Shown here: in pieces, positions 21,863 to 31,379 of the stretch
Layout: each line of letters starts with the position of its first letter
How positions within the stretch are numbered: position 1 is the first letter of the stretch
Assembly: GCF_007997035.1 (NCBI RefSeq)
Contig: NZ_VOSS01000030.1
Coordinates: 1 to 64,000, forward strand
Length of the DNA stretch: 64,000 bases
Direction of reading: 5' to 3'
Origin: Ralstonia sp. TCR112
GTDB taxonomy: Bacteria > Pseudomonadota > Gammaproteobacteria > Burkholderiales > Burkholderiaceae
Notes under the pieces: model-generated
The model's input: the letters and a program-made list of their open reading frames with translations, nothing else
Database searches by the model: none
Told to the model about the DNA's origin: nothing
Position numbers and translations under genes: made by a program

Positions 21863-22588
21863 ATGCTCACCCGCCAGTTCGTCAGCCACGTCACGCTGCG
21901 GCGCGACACCGTTGCCGCCTTCGACGCCTATCCGTTCAGCCTGCCCGCCGTGCGCGCGCTTGAGACGCTGGAGCTGCATCCCAAGGTCACGTTCCTCGTC
22001 GGGGAAAACGGCTCGGGCAAATCCACGCTCATGGAGGCGATTGCCGTGGCGCTCGGCTTCAACGCCGAGGGCGGCTCGCGCAACTTCAACTTCAGCACGC
22101 ACGCGTCGCACTCGGAGCTGCACGCGCATCTGCGCATCGCACGCGGCTTTCGCAAGCCCCGCACCGAATTCTTCCTGCGCGCCGAGAGCTTCTATAACGT
22201 TGCCAGCGAGATCGAGCGGCTGAATGTCGGCCATTACTACGGCGAAAAATCGCTGCATGCGCAATCGCACGGCGAATCGTTTCTCGCGCTGTTGATGAAC
22301 CGCTTCGGCCCGAACGGCCTGTACCTGCTCGACGAACCCGAGGCGGCGCTGTCACCGCCACGGCAGCTGGCAGTGCTCACGCGCCTGCATGACCTGGTGC
22401 AGGCGGAAAGCCAATTCGTGATCGCCACCCACTCGCCGATCCTGATGGCTTATCCCGACGCCTGGATCTATCAATGTGACGGCGACGGCATTCGGCGCAT
22501 CGCCTATGAGGAGACCGAGCACTTTCAGGTCACGCGGGACTTTTTGGCGAATCCGCAACGGATGCTGAACATGCTGCTGGAGCAATGA
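21863..22588 (+). CDS. AAA-type ATPase, ABC/RecF-like
   Basis: A 241-residue cytoplasmic ATPase. Walker A is GENGSGKST at residues 47-55. A HSELHAHLRIARGFRKP stretch follows, then SHGESFLALLMNRF in the signature-like position, Walker B YLLDEPEAALSP, and the switch histidine in IATHSPILMAYPD. This is the layout of stand-alone AAA_15/AAA_21-type ATPases related to ABC and SMC heads, often annotated as predicted ATPase. No membrane or nuclease partner is adjacent: phosphatases lie behind and ahcY ahead. Role not known. Confidence 0.88.
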   Translation: MLTRQFVSHVTLRRDTVAAFDAYPFSLPAVRALETLELHPKVTFLVGENGSGKSTLMEAIAVALGFNAEGGSRNFNFSTHASHSELHAHLRIARGFRKPRTEFFLRAESFYNVASEIERLNVGHYYGEKSLHAQSHGESFLALLMNRFGPNGLYLLDEPEAALSPPRQLAVLTRLHDLVQAESQFVIATHSPILMAYPDAWIYQCDGDGIRRIAYEETEHFQVTRDFLANPQRMLNMLLEQ

Positions 22589-22618
22589 ACTGCCGTGGTG
22601 GCGGTCGGCCGAATCCGC

Positions 22619-22624
22619 TACAAT
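22619..22624 (+). promoter_or_regulatory. Probable -10 element of the ahcY promoter
   Basis: TACAAT, a close match to TATAAT, lies 9 nt before the SAH aptamer, which places the transcription start at or near the aptamer's first base. No good -35 hexamer is seen at 16-18 bp upstream. Confidence 0.5.
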
Positions 22625-22632
22625 CCAGCCCA

Positions 22633-22705
22633 TTCCGAGGAGCGTTGCAACGGGTGGGCACTGCCCCAACCGCCAGGCTCGGAAGTTCAAACGGCGCTCG
22701 CAGTA
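22633..22705 (+). promoter_or_regulatory. SAH riboswitch of ahcY
   Basis: The conserved S-adenosylhomocysteine aptamer signature is present: CCGAGGAGCGTTGCAACGG at 22635-22653, then CGCCAGGCTCGGAA at 22671-22684 and ACGGCGCTC at 22691-22699, whose pairing closes the aptamer and pseudoknot. This class lies upstream of SAH hydrolase genes in beta- and gammaproteobacteria and raises expression when SAH accumulates. A second hairpin (GGGGCCCC-GCATGGGCCCC region, about 22741-22759) between the aptamer and ahcY may be the expression platform. Confidence 0.93.
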
Positions 22706-22814
22706 TCGTGGCTGACACGATGGCGAGAACGCATCTATCCGGGGCCCCAGCATGGGCCCCGTCTCAGTGGTCATCTCCCCGCGTGCGGTCACCCTTCTTT
22801 TCCGGAGTGATCCA

Positions 22815-24239
<1,425 letters not shown>

Positions 24240-24294
24240 GCCGTACCTGTCGGCGGCATTCCCCGCCGCCGGCTCTCCAACCGAGGACTCCTCC

Positions 24295-24639
24295 ATGAGA
24301 CTGCTCGCTGTCTGGGTCATCAACGCGCTGGCGTTGCTTCTTGTCGCCTATCTGCTCAAAGGCATCCACGTCAACGGCTTCGGCTCCGCGCTGATCGCGG
24401 CGCTCGTGCTGGGTCTGGTCAACACGCTGATCCGCCCGATCCTGGTGATCCTCACCCTGCCGGTGACGCTGCTCACGCTCGGGCTGTTCATCTTCATCAT
24501 CAACGCGCTGCTGTTCCTGTTTGTCGGCAACCTGCTGGCGGGCTTTCAGGTGGCCAGCTTTGGCGCCGCGCTGCTGGGTTCCATCCTGTACAGCGTGATC
24601 TCGTGGCTGCTCTCGAGCCTGCTGCTGCGCGAGGCTTAA
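24295..24639 (+). CDS. Phage-holin-superfamily-IV-like membrane protein
   Basis: A 114-residue protein made almost wholly of four hydrophobic segments (about 2-21, 30-49, 54-75 and 84-108) with short loops. The family is labelled phage holin family protein by resemblance to mycobacterial 4-TMS holins, but here it sits in a stable housekeeping operon between ahcY and metF, with no phage genes nearby. So lysis is unlikely and the function is unknown. AGGACTC lies just upstream of the ATG. metF begins 10 nt after the stop. Confidence 0.88.
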   Translation: MRLLAVWVINALALLLVAYLLKGIHVNGFGSALIAALVLGLVNTLIRPILVILTLPVTLLTLGLFIFIINALLFLFVGNLLAGFQVASFGAALLGSILYSVISWLLSSLLLREA

Positions 24640-24649
24640 GGTTTCTGTC

Positions 24650-25479
24650 ATGCAAGACCGTCAATTCAGTTTCGAATTCTTCCCGCCCAAGACGGCGGAA
24701 GGCGCCGAGAAGCTGCGCAACACGCGCGCGCAACTCTCGCCGCTCAAGCCGCGCTTCATCTCCGTGACGTTCGGCGCGGGCGGCACCACGCAACAGGGCA
24801 CGCTCGACGCCGTGGTGGAAATCCAGCGTGAAGGCATCGAAGCGGCGCCGCACCTGTCGTGCGTAGGTTCGTCGCGCGAGAGCATCCGCGGCATTCTCAA
24901 TACGTATCGCGAACACGGCATCCGCCGCATCGTCGCGTTGCGCGGCGACATGCCGTCGGGCATGGGCGAGATCGGTGAATTCCGCTTCGCCAACGAGCTG
25001 GTCGAGTTCATCCGCCAGGAAACCGGCGAGGCGTTCCACATCGAAGTGGCGGCGTATCCCGAATACCACCCGCAGTCGCGCTCGGCGCGGCACGATCTGG
25101 AGAACTTCGCCCGCAAGGTGAAGGCCGGTGCGGACTCTGCCATCACGCAATACTTCTTCAACGCCGACGCGTATTTCCAGTTCGTCGACGACGCACGCAA
25201 GCTCGGCGTGGACGTGCCCATCGTGCCCGGCATCATGCCGATCACGAATTCGTCGCAGCTCATGCGCTTTTCCGAGATGTGCGGTGCGGAAGTGCCGCGC
25301 TGGATCGCGAAGCGCCTCGAAGGTTTTGGCGACGATCGTGAGTCGATCCGCGCCTTCGGCCTGGACGTGGTGACGGCCATGTGCGACCGCCTGCTGCAAG
25401 GCGCGCGCCGGGCCTGCACTTCTACACGCTGAACGCCGCCGGCTCCACGCGGGCGATCTGGCAGCGACTGGGCCTGTAA
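24650..25479 (+). pseudogene. metF: 5,10-methylenetetrahydrofolate reductase MetF, C-terminal frameshift
   Basis: FAD-dependent TIM-barrel enzyme reducing methylene-THF to methyl-THF, which remethylates the homocysteine released by AhcY. Family blocks: FSFEFFPPKT, FISVTFGAGGTTQQGT, ALRGDMP, EVAAYPEYHPQS, DSAITQYFFNADAY, VPGIMPITN. The frame breaks near 25402 (GGCGCGCGCC) and ends early at 25432. In the next frame the expected end, PGLHFYTLNAAGSTRAIWQRLGL, runs to a stop at 25477-25479. One restored G gives 276 residues, the normal length. The truncated product would lack the last helix and a conserved substrate-site segment. Probably a sequencing deletion, since the rest is perfect. Confidence 0.9.
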
Positions 25480-25508
25480 AGAGAACGCGCACAGCAAAGG
25501 AGATCGTC

Positions 25509-25997
25509 ATGGCCGCCGCACCCGATCCGCTGATCGCCTGGTTGCTTGACGAACTCCGGCCGCTGGCGGCACAGATCGGCGAGATCCGCGCCCGCCGCAT
25601 GTTCAGCGGTGCGGCGCTGTATTACGACGACATCGTGTTTGCGCTGGTGCTGCGCGGCACGTCTTACCTGCGCGTGGACGACCTCACGCGCGAACGTTTC
25701 CTTGCTGAAAAATGCACGCCGTTCAGTTACGAGCGCAACGGCCGCACCATCAGCATGACGGGTTATCTGAGCACGCCGGCGGAGGCGCTTGATGGTGGGC
25801 AGCCATTGCGCGACTGGGCGCGGCTAGCCATTGAAGCCGCGCTGCGTGGCGCCAATGCCAAGGCCGCCAAGCCGAAGCGCGCCGCAGCAAAGACTGCCAA
25901 GGCGCCCAAGGCAACAAAAACAACGGCAGCCAAAAAGGCCGCCGCCAAGAAAGTGCCTGCCAAGAAGGCTGCAGCAAAGAAAGCTGCCAAGCGCTGA
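25509..25997 (+). CDS. TfoX N-terminal-domain protein with histone H1-like tail
   Basis: A 162-residue protein in two parts. Residues 1-110 are a TfoX/Sxy N-terminal domain: LLDELRPLAAQIGEIRARRMFSGAALYYDD and LRVDDLTRERF, with the domain's usual closing SMTGYLSTPAEALD. Residues 115-162 are almost only Lys, Ala, Thr and Pro (AAKK- and AKKAA-type repeats), like the tails of bacterial histone H1-like proteins and likely to bind nucleic acid. TfoX proteins relate to competence control in other bacteria; what this short form does is unknown. ATG preceded by AAAGGAG. It follows metF by 29 nt. Confidence 0.88.
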   Translation: MAAAPDPLIAWLLDELRPLAAQIGEIRARRMFSGAALYYDDIVFALVLRGTSYLRVDDLTRERFLAEKCTPFSYERNGRTISMTGYLSTPAEALDGGQPLRDWARLAIEAALRGANAKAAKPKRAAAKTAKAPKATKTTAAKKAAAKKVPAKKAAAKKAAKR

Positions 25998-26001
25998 ACG
26001 T

Positions 26002-26616
26002 TCAGTACAGCGTTGTCTTCAGCCGCTCCGGCAACTCGCGATCGTAGGCCTCTCCATCAAACGCACCACCGCTGATGTGCTGCAGGATCTTGCCTGCGGT
26101 GGGCACAGCCGGCTTGGTTTCCTGCGCGCCGCGCTCCCACAGCTTTGAGCGCACCAGCGCCTTCGAGCAATGGAAGTACACCGTCTGCACCTGCACGAGG
26201 ATCACGCTGCGCGGCAGCTTCCCCTGCACCGCAAATGACACGAGCAATTCCGGATCGGCCGAGATGGTCGCCGTGCCGTTCACGCGCAAGGTTTCACCTA
26301 CGCCCGGCACGATGAAGAGCACCGACACGCGCCCGTCTTCGACGATATTGCGCAGGTTGTCGATGCGGTTGTTGCCGGGCCGGTCGGGAATCGCCAGCAG
26401 CCGTTCGTTCAGGATGCGGACGAAGCCCGGCGCATCGCCCTTGGGCGAGGCATCGGTGCCGCCGGCACCCACGGACGACAGCACGATAAACGGCGAAGCC
26501 TCCACGAACGCGCGGTAGTCGACGTTCAGGTGGTCGATCTCCTTGAGCAGCGAACGCGGGTTCGGGGCGCCGTACACGGCTTCGAGGTCGGCAACGGTTT
26601 TCAGCGTGTGGGACAT
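26002..26616 (-). CDS. PPOX-class FMN-dependent flavoprotein
   Basis: A 204-residue split-barrel flavoprotein of the pyridoxamine-phosphate-oxidase-like superfamily, resembling the MSMEG_1061-type subgroup. Seen: the N-terminal helix, FIVLSSVGAGGTDASPKGDAPGFV (flavin-phosphate contact region), AIPDRPGNNRIDNLRNIV, VSVLFIVPGVGETLRVNGTA, and a C-terminal VYFHCSKALVRSKLW block. Such proteins bind FMN or F420 and reduce or detoxify small molecules; substrate unknown. The start has AGGA 6 nt upstream. It is convergent with the TfoX-N gene, separated by only 4 nt, and lies 17 nt after the fau gene on the same strand. Confidence 0.87.
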   Translation of the reverse strand: MSHTLKTVADLEAVYGAPNPRSLLKEIDHLNVDYRAFVEASPFIVLSSVGAGGTDASPKGDAPGFVRILNERLLAIPDRPGNNRIDNLRNIVEDGRVSVLFIVPGVGETLRVNGTATISADPELLVSFAVQGKLPRSVILVQVQTVYFHCSKALVRSKLWERGAQETKPAVPTAGKILQHISGGAFDGEAYDRELPERLKTTLY

Positions 26617-26633
26617 GGGTTTCCTGTGGCGGA

Positions 26634-27226
26634 TTAAAACGCGCCGCGCTCGGTGACGATGCAGTCGAGCGCGATGTCGTGCGATTGCGGTGCGACCGAT
26701 TCCACGCGGTTCACTTCATATGCCACGCCAATCGTGCGCGGGCGGTGTCCGGCGGCATGCAACGCAGCGAGCGTGCGGTCGTAGAAGCCGCCGCCGTAGC
26801 CGATGCGGTAGCGCTGCGCGTCAAAGCCCACGCACGGGATCAGCAAGGCATCGGGCGTTTCCATCTCACCCGAGCGGGGGATGGGGATGTTGTACGCGCC
26901 GGGCGTCATTTCACAATCGGGCGTCCATCGCCGAAACTGCAAGGGCGAGAATTTGTCAGTCACTACAGGCAGCAGTGCATGGCGCGTGGCGTCGCCGCCA
27001 ACCAGTGGCCCAGCACGGTCAACGCATCGAACTCTCCCTGCGTTGGCCAGTAGGCGGCCAGGCGTTTGACGGGCAGTGCGTTCAGCAACCCGGCCAGGTG
27101 ATGCGCCACCGCGGCATCGTGGGCGATGCGATCCGGCAGCGCGGCGCGTGCATCGAGCAACAGGGTGCGCAGCGTGCGGCGCGATTCGATGGGCGTGGTG
27201 GGATGGGCCGGATCGTGCGTGCTCAT
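26634..27226 (-). pseudogene. fau: 5-formyltetrahydrofolate cyclo-ligase, interrupted by a frameshift
   Basis: ATP-dependent enzyme (YgfA/MTHFS) returning 5-formyl-THF to the folate pool. The N-terminal half starts at the ATG at 27226 (GAGAGG upstream) and reads to LTVLGHWLAA, then enters a wrong frame. The rest, from DATRHALLPVVTDKFSPLQFRRW through the family signature IPCVGFDAQRYRIGYGGGFYDRTLA to the end, is in the adjacent frame. Adding one G near 26988, in GGCGGCGACG, joins them into about 197 residues, a normal length. As with metF, the conserved parts are intact, so a sequencing deletion is likelier than decay. In the same folate/one-carbon neighbourhood as metF. Confidence 0.88.
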
Positions 27227-27250
27227 TGGATATGGCCTCTCGCCGGTGGA

Positions 27251-27278
27251 TTGGCGCTAAGGCTGGCGTGGGATAATT
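27251..27278 (+). promoter_or_regulatory. Candidate sigma-70 promoter of slt
   Basis: TTGGCG at 27251 and GATAAT/ATAATT at 27272-27278, spacer 15-16 bp, 23 nt before the first slt start. The -10 element is good and the spacer slightly short. Confidence 0.45.
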
Positions 27279-27300
27279 CGGCAGACCTAACAGTGATTGG

Positions 27301-29265
27301 ATGGGGCAGGAGATGACATTGAAGGCCAAGGCAGTATATCGCGCGGTCGCGCTGGCTTTTGCGGGTGTGGTGGGCATGAGCGTGGTCGGCCCGACGCCGC
27401 TGGCGGTGGCTGCAAAGCGCCAGGCGCCGCAAGGCATTCCGGCCAATCCGGACGATGCGTTTGTCGAGTTGCGCAACGCGGCGCGCCGCAACGATGTGTC
27501 GCGCAGCTGGGAGCTGGCTGACAGCCTCTCGGACTACCCGATCCAGTCTTACGTGCAGTATTTCCGCATCAAGCCGCAGCTGTTTGATGCCAGCGGCTAC
27601 GCGCGTACCGATGCACCGGAAGACGAGATCCGCTCGTTCCTGCAACGCTACAAGGGCGAGGCGATTGCCGACCGGCTGCGCAACGACTGGCTGCTCGTGC
27701 TGGGCAAGAAGCGCGATTGGGCGACCTTCGATGCCGAGTACCCGAACTTCGTGCTGAAGGACGACACGCAGGTCGAGTGCTATGCCCTGCTCTCGCGCGC
27801 GATGAAGGGCCAGAACGTGGCCGCCGAAGCACGCAACACGCTGTCGGATCCCAAGGGCTATGGCGAAGGCTGTGTCGACCTGATCGGCTATCTGGCGCAG
27901 TCCAAGCAGTTCACCCGTGCGGACGTGGCTTTTGCGGCGCGGCTGTCGCTGGAGCAGAACCTGGTCACGCAGGCGTCGCGCATTGGGGCGGTGCTGCCGG
28001 ACGGCGATCGCGTGGACAACGACACGCTGGCCAACGTGACGCGCATGGCGCGCAACGATCCGTCGCAGGCGACGGCGTATCTGCTGGCGCAAAGCGGCAG
28101 CCTGTCGCGCGAAGAGCAAGGCGCAGGCTGGGGCGTCATTGGCCAGTACGCCGCCAAGAAGCAGACGCCCGATGCGCTGGACGCCTACCGTCGCCAGCTG
28201 ACGCTCGGGGGCGATGCCTACCTCTCCGACGAGTCGCAGGAATGGCGTGTGCGCACGGCCCTGCGCGCCGGGGATTGGAAGATGGTGCGTCAGGCCGTTG
28301 AGAAAATGCGCCCCTCCCTGCGCGATCGGGACCCCGCCTGGACGTACTGGTATGGCCGCGCGCTCAAGGCCGACAACCGCAACGACGAGGCCCGCCAGCA
28401 GTTCCAGTCGATTGCCGGCCAGTTCAATTTCTACGGCCAACTGGCCCAGGAAGAACTCGGCCAGCGCATCAGCGTGCCGCCGCGCACGACCGTGACCGAC
28501 GCCGAGATCGACGTGATGGGCCGCAACCACCCGGGCTTTGCGCGCGCCAAGAAACTGTACGACCTGAACCTGCGCTTCGAAGGCAACCGCGAGTGGAACT
28601 GGGAGCTGCGCAACATGAGCGACCGCGAGTTGCTGGCCGCAGCCGAATATGGCCGCAAGCTCGGCTTGCTCGATCGCACCGTCAACTCCGCGGACAAGAC
28701 CAAGGCGGAGCACGACTTTGCGCTGCGCTTCCCGACGCCGTATCTCAATGTGGTGCAGCGCAACGCCGATGCCGTGGGGTTGGACATTGCCTGGGCCTAC
28801 GGCCTGATCCGCCAGGAATCGCGCTTCATCATGGACGCGCGTTCGTCGGTGGGCGCCTCGGGCCTGATGCAGGTGATGCCGGAAACCGCCAAGCACATCG
28901 CCAAGAAGATCGGCCTGCCGGGGTTCCGCGTTTCGCAGATGAGCGACATCGATACCAACGTGCTGCTGGGGACGGCCTACCTGTCGATGATCCTGACGAA
29001 TCTGGACAGCTCCGTCACACTGGCGACCGCCGGGTACAACGCCGGCCCTGGCCGCCCGAAACGCTGGCGTTCGACGCTCACGCGGCCGGTGGAAGGGGCG
29101 ATCTTCGCCGAGACGATCCCGTTCAACGAGACGCGCACGTATGTGAAAAACGTGCTGTCGAACGCGACGTACTACAGCGCGTTGCTGACTGGCCGCCCGC
29201 AGTCGTTGAAGGACCGCCTGGGCAAGGTTGTGCCGGAATCGGTCACGCCGGACGATCTTCCGTAA
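27301..29265 (+). CDS. slt: Soluble lytic murein transglycosylase
   Basis: Periplasmic enzyme of 654 residues that cuts the MurNAc-GlcNAc bond of peptidoglycan forming 1,6-anhydro ends. Signal peptide in the first 38 residues; then a long helical superhelix (about 45-470) as in Slt70; and a C-terminal lysozyme-like domain from about 490. That domain carries the catalytic Glu506 in LIRQESRF, then SSVGASGLMQVMPETA, NVLLGTAYLSMIL and ATAGYNAGPGRPKRW. Start uncertain: 27301 has no clear ribosome site, and the ATG at 27313 follows a GGGGCAGGAG run; both keep the signal peptide. Divergent from fau. Confidence 0.93.
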   Translation: MGQEMTLKAKAVYRAVALAFAGVVGMSVVGPTPLAVAAKRQAPQGIPANPDDAFVELRNAARRNDVSRSWELADSLSDYPIQSYVQYFRIKPQLFDASGYARTDAPEDEIRSFLQRYKGEAIADRLRNDWLLVLGKKRDWATFDAEYPNFVLKDDTQVECYALLSRAMKGQNVAAEARNTLSDPKGYGEGCVDLIGYLAQSKQFTRADVAFAARLSLEQNLVTQASRIGAVLPDGDRVDNDTLANVTRMARNDPSQATAYLLAQSGSLSREEQGAGWGVIGQYAAKKQTPDALDAYRRQLTLGGDAYLSDESQEWRVRTALRAGDWKMVRQAVEKMRPSLRDRDPAWTYWYGRALKADNRNDEARQQFQSIAGQFNFYGQLAQEELGQRISVPPRTTVTDAEIDVMGRNHPGFARAKKLYDLNLRFEGNREWNWELRNMSDRELLAAAEYGRKLGLLDRTVNSADKTKAEHDFALRFPTPYLNVVQRNADAVGLDIAWAYGLIRQESRFIMDARSSVGASGLMQVMPETAKHIAKKIGLPGFRVSQMSDIDTNVLLGTAYLSMILTNLDSSVTLATAGYNAGPGRPKRWRSTLTRPVEGAIFAETIPFNETRTYVKNVLSNATYYSALLTGRPQSLKDRLGKVVPESVTPDDLP

Positions 29266-29295
29266 GCGCCTGATCGTCATTCCTTTGTCACCCGA

Positions 29296-29320
29296 CGCCC
29301 GCCGCAACGCGGGCGTTTTT
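29296..29320 (+). terminator. Rho-independent terminator after slt
   Basis: 7-bp stem CGCCCGC / GCGGGCG with a 6-nt loop followed by five T, 31 nt after the slt stop. Confidence 0.9.
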
Positions 29321-29447
29321 CATGCGCGCGTGCGCTGGCTGGCGCACAGTTGTGCCGCACGCAGCACGCCGTGTCGACATACCTTGGGGGCAATCCCGTT
29401 CGGGATGTATTGTGGTGTTGCCCCCCACCCGTCTTGGAGATGCCTCC

Positions 29448-30452
29448 ATGCAGCCCTCCAATCTGCTCGTCTTTGGCGGTACCGGTTTTATCGGCTCGCA
29501 ACTGCTGTCTCGGCTGGTCACGGAGACGTTTTCCGCGCCGGGCATGCCCGAAGGCCGCATGATCGTGCCCACGCGCGATCCTGAGTCGTCCCGCGCGCAC
29601 AACCTCACGCTGCTGCCGCGCGTCGACGTGATGGACGCCGACATCTACGCGGACGATGCCCTCGACGCGCTGTTCCTGGCGCTGACCGAGCGCGGCGGCG
29701 AGCACTGCGCCGTCATTAATCTCGTCGGCGTGCTGCAGGATGCGCGCGACATGCCGTACGGCCCGAACTTCCAGCGCGTGCATGTCGATCTGCCACGCCG
29801 CATCGTCGCGGCATGCCGGCGCCATGGCGTGAACCGGCTGCTGCACATGAGCGCATTGGGTGCCGATCCGGCGGGCCCATCGATGTACCTGCGCAGCAAG
29901 GGCGACGGCGAGCGCGTGGTCATGAACAGCGAGCTTGACTGGACGGTGTTCCGCCCCTCCGTGGTGTTCGGCCCGCAGGATCATTTCCTGAATCTGTTTG
30001 CGAGCATGCAGCGCATGGCGCCGTTTGTGCCGCTGGCCTGTGCGGATGCGCGCTTCCAGCCGGTGTACGTGGATGACGTTGCCGCTGCGTTCATCAACGC
30101 GCTCAAGAAGCCGGCGACGATCCGGCACGCGTATCCGCTGGTGGGGCCACGTATCTACACATTGGCGGAACTGATGCGCTTTGCGGGGCGTGCCAGCGGC
30201 CACCCGCGCTGGATCGTGCCGCTTCCAGAAGGCCTGGGCCGCATGCAGGCCGCGCTGCTGGAGCACCTGCCCGGCGCGCCCATCTCGCGGGACAACCTCG
30301 ACTCCATGCGCGTGGACAACGTCAGCATGGAACCGGTCGCGCCGGAACTCGGCATCCACCCGCTCGGCATGGAGGCCGTGATGCTGCCAGCCCTGGCTGG
30401 CTTTGGGCCGGACCGCGGATTGCGTGCTGCACGTACGCGGGTCCATCGCTAG
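29448..30452 (+). CDS. NDUFA9-like NAD(P)-binding Rossmann protein
   Basis: A 334-residue atypical short-chain dehydrogenase of the complex-I-NDUFA9 subfamily. The dinucleotide motif GGTGFIGSQ is at residues 10-18; NLVGVLQDARDM, RRHGVNRLLHMSALGADPAGPSMYLRSKGDGERVV and DWTVFRPSVVFGPQDHFLNLFASM follow. The Tyr-x-x-x-Lys pair is in MYLRSKGDGE. In bacteria these proteins are often found near respiratory or quinone genes but their reaction is undefined. Start at the ATG at 29448 with GGAG 8 nt before it; the longer frame to 29322 overlaps the slt terminator zone. Monocistronic. Confidence 0.88.
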   Translation: MQPSNLLVFGGTGFIGSQLLSRLVTETFSAPGMPEGRMIVPTRDPESSRAHNLTLLPRVDVMDADIYADDALDALFLALTERGGEHCAVINLVGVLQDARDMPYGPNFQRVHVDLPRRIVAACRRHGVNRLLHMSALGADPAGPSMYLRSKGDGERVVMNSELDWTVFRPSVVFGPQDHFLNLFASMQRMAPFVPLACADARFQPVYVDDVAAAFINALKKPATIRHAYPLVGPRIYTLAELMRFAGRASGHPRWIVPLPEGLGRMQAALLEHLPGAPISRDNLDSMRVDNVSMEPVAPELGIHPLGMEAVMLPALAGFGPDRGLRAARTRVHR

Positions 30453-30483
30453 CCGCTACGAAAACGCGGAGGATTTACCCCGT

Positions 30484-30502
30484 TTGTGAATCCACTTCAC
30501 AA
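30484..30502. promoter_or_regulatory. Perfect palindrome, candidate operator upstream of gst
   Basis: TTGTGAA-TCCAC-TTCACAA, 7-bp arms with a 5-bp centre. It ends 21 bp before the -35 element of the gst-cca promoter, a usual place for an activator or upstream repressor site. The regulator is unknown. Confidence 0.5.
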
Positions 30503-30523
30503 CCGTGGCCAATCGGATTCGTT

Positions 30524-30551
30524 TTGTGGCGGTGCAGCGCGAAGCTAGAAT
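30524..30551 (+). promoter_or_regulatory. Candidate sigma-70 promoter of gst-cca
   Basis: TTGTGG at 30524 and TAGAAT at 30546, 16-bp spacer, about 120 nt before the gst start. Both hexamers match the consensus well. Confidence 0.6.
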
Positions 30552-30677
30552 GGTTCGTTCGCCTTCGCGCTGCCGCTCGCCGTTTCCGCTACAACAACAC
30601 CAGAGCGCCCCGGCATTCCCGCGCGATGCCGGCGGACTCCCACAATAATTGCTGTGCACTCTCCAAGGACGGGAATC

Positions 30678-31379
30678 ATGAAACTGGTCATCGGCAACAA
30701 GAACTATTCGTCGTGGTCGCTACGCCCGTGGCTGCTCGCCAAGCAGGCCGGCATTCCGTTCGAAGAGATTCGCGTGCGTCTTTTTGTCGAAGGGTTTTCC
30801 ACTGAGATTCGTCGCTACTCGCCGGCGGGCCGTGTGCCGGTGCTGGTGGACGGCGACATGACGGTGTGGGATTCGCTCGCCATCTGCGAGACGCTGGCCG
30901 AGCGCTTTCCGCGCGCGCAACTGTGGCCGGCTGATCCGAAGGCCCGCGCACACGCCCGCTCGATTTGTGCGGAGATGCACAGCGGCTTCACCAACCTGCG
31001 CAACAACATGCCGATGAACGTGACGGCTGTGCTGCCCGGCATGGGCTGGAACGTGGCCGTGCAGCGCGACATCGACCGCATTGCCGCCATGTGGACCGAG
31101 CTGCGTCAGAAGTACGCCGCAGAAGGCCCGTTCCTCTTCGGCCACTTCACCGTGGCCGATGCGTTCTACGCGCCGGTCGTCAGCCGCTTCGCCACGTACG
31201 GCGTGCGTCTGCCCGAGGCCGCCAAGGCTTATGCCGACTACATCCTCAACCTGCCCGCCATGCAGGAGTGGATCGACGGTGCGCGCGCCGAGCATGACTT
31301 CCTCGCCGACGACGAGCCGTATCGCACCGCGCCGGACGAAGACACGCTGGTTGTTGCCGACCATGCCGCCAATCAATGA
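30678..31379 (+). CDS. Glutathione S-transferase family protein
   Basis: A 233-residue GST. The N-terminal thioredoxin-fold domain starts MKLVIGNKNYSSWSLRPWLL, with the SSWS serine in the active-site position, then EIRRYSPAGRVPVLVDGDMTVWDSLAICETLAERFP, the glutathione-binding SP-G-VPVL and ESLAI-like blocks. The C-terminal helical domain has FGHFTVADAFYAPVVSRF. The opening resembles the Zeta/YfcF-like group. It conjugates or isomerises small electrophiles; substrate unknown. Start at the ATG at 30678 after AAGGACGGGA. Its stop overlaps the cca start, so the two genes are translationally coupled, an odd partnership. Confidence 0.9.
   Translation: MKLVIGNKNYSSWSLRPWLLAKQAGIPFEEIRVRLFVEGFSTEIRRYSPAGRVPVLVDGDMTVWDSLAICETLAERFPRAQLWPADPKARAHARSICAEMHSGFTNLRNNMPMNVTAVLPGMGWNVAVQRDIDRIAAMWTELRQKYAAEGPFLFGHFTVADAFYAPVVSRFATYGVRLPEAAKAYADYILNLPAMQEWIDGARAEHDFLADDEPYRTAPDEDTLVVADHAANQ

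Noticed and set aside
24295-24639. Prophage remnant suggested by the holin-like protein
   Set aside because: The gene lies in a conserved ahcY-metF operon with no integrase, lysin, capsid genes or att sites nearby. The holin label reflects only membrane topology.
27227-27300. 6S RNA gene next to fau, as in E. coli
   Set aside because: The gap between fau and slt is only about 75 bp, too short for 6S RNA, and contains a promoter instead.
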